From an uncultured Oscillospiraceae bacterium (lineage in GTDB: Bacteria > Bacillota > Clostridia > Oscillospirales > Oscillospiraceae): DNA of 5,916 nt. How positions within the stretch are numbered: the first letter of the stretch is position 1; each line of letters opens with the position of its first letter. The position numbers and the translations under genes are program-made. The DNA is taken from positions 1 through 5,916 of the forward strand of contig CAKTVN010000106.1 in NCBI GenBank assembly GCA_934623545.1, written 5' to 3'. The notes under the pieces were generated by a model. That model saw nothing but the letters and a program-made list of their open reading frames with translations, searched no databases and had not been told where the DNA came from. Positions 4,539 to 5,916 of the stretch are shown here, piece after piece.

Positions 4539-5474
4539 TTACATATGGACAGCCGTACCGGTCTTGCCGGCGATGCCGTCCTTGGCTTTCTCCAGAAGCG
4601 TGATGAGCGCGGTCCGTCCGGGCTTGGACTCGGCGAACGAAACCGCCGCCTGCACCTTCGGGAGCATCGAGCCGGGCGCGAACTGTCCCTCGCCAGCGTA
4701 CTTACGCGCCTCGTCGGGGGTCAGCTCGGAGAGCCACTGCTCGTTTTCCTTGCGGAAATTGATCGCGACCTTCTCGACCGCGGTCAGGATGATGAGCATA
4801 TCCGCGTCCAGAAGCTCAGCGAGCTTCGCGGAGGCAAAATCCTTGTCGATGACGGCGGGGGTGCCGTAGAGCTTGCCGTCCCTGCGCACGACGGGGATGC
4901 CGCCGCCGCCGACCGTGATGACGACCGTCCCGGCGTTCACAAGCGCCTGCACGGTGTTCTTCTCGATGACGTCGATGGGCTTCGGCGAGGGAACGACCTG
5001 ACGGTAGCCGCGACCGGCGTCCTCGACCATCGTATAGCCCTTTTCCTTCGCGATGCGCTCGGCAGTCTCCTTGTCATAGAACGCGCCGACGGGCTTCGTG
5101 GGCTTCTGGAAGGCGGGATCGTCCTCAGAGACGAGCACCTGCGTCACGACCGTCGCGACATCCTTGTGCATTCCGCGCGCGGCAAGCTCGTTGCCAATGG
5201 CGTTCTGAAGATGGTAGCCGATATAGCCCTGGCTCATGGCGCCGCACTCGGGGAAGGGCATATCGGACTTGATGGCGCCAGCCTCTGCGGCGGTCGCCAT
5301 GCCGAGGTTGATCATGCCGACCTGCGGACCGTTGCCGTGCGCGATGACGACCTCGTTGCCCTCTGCGATCAGATCGACGATCGGCTTTGCGGTCTCGCGC
5401 ACGAGCGCGAGCTGCTCAGCCGGAGTATTCCCCAGGGCGTTGCCGCCGAGGGCAATGACAATGCGTTTTCCCAT
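4539..5474 (-). CDS. arcC: Carbamate kinase, 311 aa (YqeA-like)
   Basis: The enzyme catalyses the reversible transfer of phosphate between carbamoyl phosphate and ADP. In degradative pathways it makes ATP plus carbamate, which decays to ammonia and CO2. It acts in the cytoplasm. The full-length amino acid kinase fold is present: ALGGNAL (8-14), HGNGPQVG (46-53), SQGYIGYHLQNA (81-92), PTKPVG with Lys128, VGGGGIPV (188-195), VIDKDFASAKLA (208-219, Lys211), LTAVEKV (230-236) and the C-terminal GSMLPKVQAA (268-277). Length is normal. From memory it resembles E. coli YqeA closely, including AVEKVAINF and KENEQWL, which fits its place after a ygeW-type gene. The ATG at 5472-5474 has an AGAGG ribosome binding site (5484-5488, 9-nt spacing). 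The upstream ygeW-type gene ends 70 nt away and no promoter is evident between, so co-transcription is likely. No arcA or arginine transporter is visible, so a classical arginine deiminase role is less favoured. Confidence 0.95.
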   Translation of the reverse strand: MGKRIVIALGGNALGNTPAEQLALVRETAKPIVDLIAEGNEVVIAHGNGPQVGMINLGMATAAEAGAIKSDMPFPECGAMSQGYIGYHLQNAIGNELAARGMHKDVATVVTQVLVSEDDPAFQKPTKPVGAFYDKETAERIAKEKGYTMVEDAGRGYRQVVPSPKPIDVIEKNTVQALVNAGTVVITVGGGGIPVVRRDGKLYGTPAVIDKDFASAKLAELLDADMLIILTAVEKVAINFRKENEQWLSELTPDEARKYAGEGQFAPGSMLPKVQAAVSFAESKPGRTALITLLEKAKDGIAGKTGTAVHM

Positions 5475-5502
5475 AGCTGTATTCCTCTTTTATGTTACTG
5501 CA

Positions 5503-5527
5503 ATGGCGGGAGCAGCGCCCCCGCCAT
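5503..5527. repeat. Hairpin between the ygeW-type and carbamate kinase genes
   Basis: ATGGCGGG (5503-5510) pairs perfectly with CCCGCCAT (5520-5527) around a 9-nt loop. In the - strand transcript it lies 17 nt after the ygeW stop and ends about 15 nt before the ribosome binding site of the kinase gene. The downstream side reads TGCAGTAAC with no T run, so it is not a normal terminator. It may affect mRNA processing, stability or partial attenuation. This is inferred from position only. Confidence 0.5.
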
Positions 5528-5544
5528 ATTTGGTTGTTTAGTTC

Positions 5545-5916
5545 TTAGAACATTTTGCGCTTGTTATCCGCAGCATCCAGCTCCATCAGAGCCTTGACCG
5601 GATCCTTGACCTGAGCCAGGAAGATCATGGCGGCGATGATGTACGGCTTGTAGGAAGCCTGCTTGTACAGCGGCACGAGATAACGGTCGAAGACGGAGTT
5701 GTCGACCTCGCCCTCGGGGCAGCTCAAGCCGGAGATGTCGGCGGGCAGGCAGTGCAGATACAGGGCGCTGCCGTCCTTGGTGAGCTTCATCATCTCTTCG
5801 GAGCAGGTCCAGTCCTTATGCTCGGCGTTCTGCGCCAGCAGCTCCTTCTCGAGCTCGTCGATGCCCTTCTGGTCGCCCTTGACATAGAGCTCGGAGCGCT
5901 TTTCCATCGCCTTGAA
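5545..5916 (-). CDS. ygeW: YgeW-type (knotted) carbamoyltransferase, C-terminal part (5' end outside window)
   Basis: The last 123 residues of an aspartate/ornithine carbamoyltransferase superfamily protein are visible, and the frame is open to the right edge. The HCLP motif, 69 residues from the C-terminus, binds carbamoyl phosphate in ornithine-type enzymes. The following PADISGLSCPEGEV, FDRYLVPLYKQASYKPYIIAAMI and VKDP segments fit the YgeW family (about 400 residues in full) better than ArgF/OTC, as far as I remember it. YgeW proteins are associated with selenium-dependent molybdenum hydroxylase loci and, more recently, with anaerobic uric acid/purine degradation clusters in gut bacteria. 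The true N-terminus, with the carbamoyl phosphate STRT-like site, is outside the window, so the acceptor substrate cannot be judged. Carbamate kinase follows 70 nt downstream, which suggests that carbamoyl phosphate released here is converted to ATP. Plain ornithine carbamoyltransferase is the alternative reading. Confidence 0.82.
   Translation of the reverse strand, partial: FKAMEKRSELYVKGDQKGIDELEKELLAQNAEHKDWTCSEEMMKLTKDGSALYLHCLPADISGLSCPEGEVDNSVFDRYLVPLYKQASYKPYIIAAMIFLAQVKDPVKALMELDAADNKRKMF

Noticed and set aside
3930..5597. A 555-codon open frame on the + strand
   Set aside because: It runs antisense across the membrane protein, carbamate kinase and part of the ygeW-type gene, all of which have clear family motifs on the - strand. 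It has no ribosome binding site worth noting, and its His/Arg/Gly-rich product is what the antisense of GC-rich genes normally looks like.

Overview
The window looks like chromosomal DNA of an anaerobic gut Clostridia bacterium (Bacillota), probably Oscillospirales or a relative. That placement is inferred from the gene families (a clostripain-type lipoprotein, a YgeW-type carbamoyltransferase with carbamate kinase), the strong GGAGG ribosome binding sites, the fairly GC-rich codon use, and gene-free DNA crowded with palindromes.

Layout. At the left (1-643, + strand) are the C-terminal part of a YhcG/DUF1016 PD-(D/E)XK nuclease and a 68-residue unknown protein with its own good ribosome binding site. 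A 357-nt gap (644-1000) carries hairpins, including one terminator-like hairpin for each converging transcript. Positions 1001-3010 (- strand) encode a 669-residue lipoprotein protease of peptidase family C11 (clostripain), with the His and Cys motifs, an extended -10 promoter, and a textbook terminator. A 904-nt gene-free stretch (3011-3914) follows. It is a mosaic of palindromes and holds two copies of a 107-nt structured repeat exactly 246 nt apart. Then, all on the - strand, come a small membrane protein of the Sm_multidrug_ex family (COG2426) with its own promoter and terminator, and a carbamate kinase gene lying 70 nt downstream of a ygeW-type carbamoyltransferase gene that runs off the right edge.

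How the genes work together. Only the last two form a clear functional unit. A YgeW-type carbamoyltransferase releasing carbamoyl phosphate, followed by carbamate kinase making ATP, is the arrangement seen in E. coli (ygeW...yqeA) and in gut anaerobe clusters linked to anaerobic purine/uric acid breakdown. The protease and the membrane protein appear to be independent transcription units. The nuclease fragment may belong to an accessory region.

I found no CRISPR array, tRNA, rRNA, transposase or obvious new defence system. The most unusual signal is the repeated element at 3375-3481 and 3621-3727: its main stem differs at three adjacent base pairs between the copies, and all three are compensated on the other arm.
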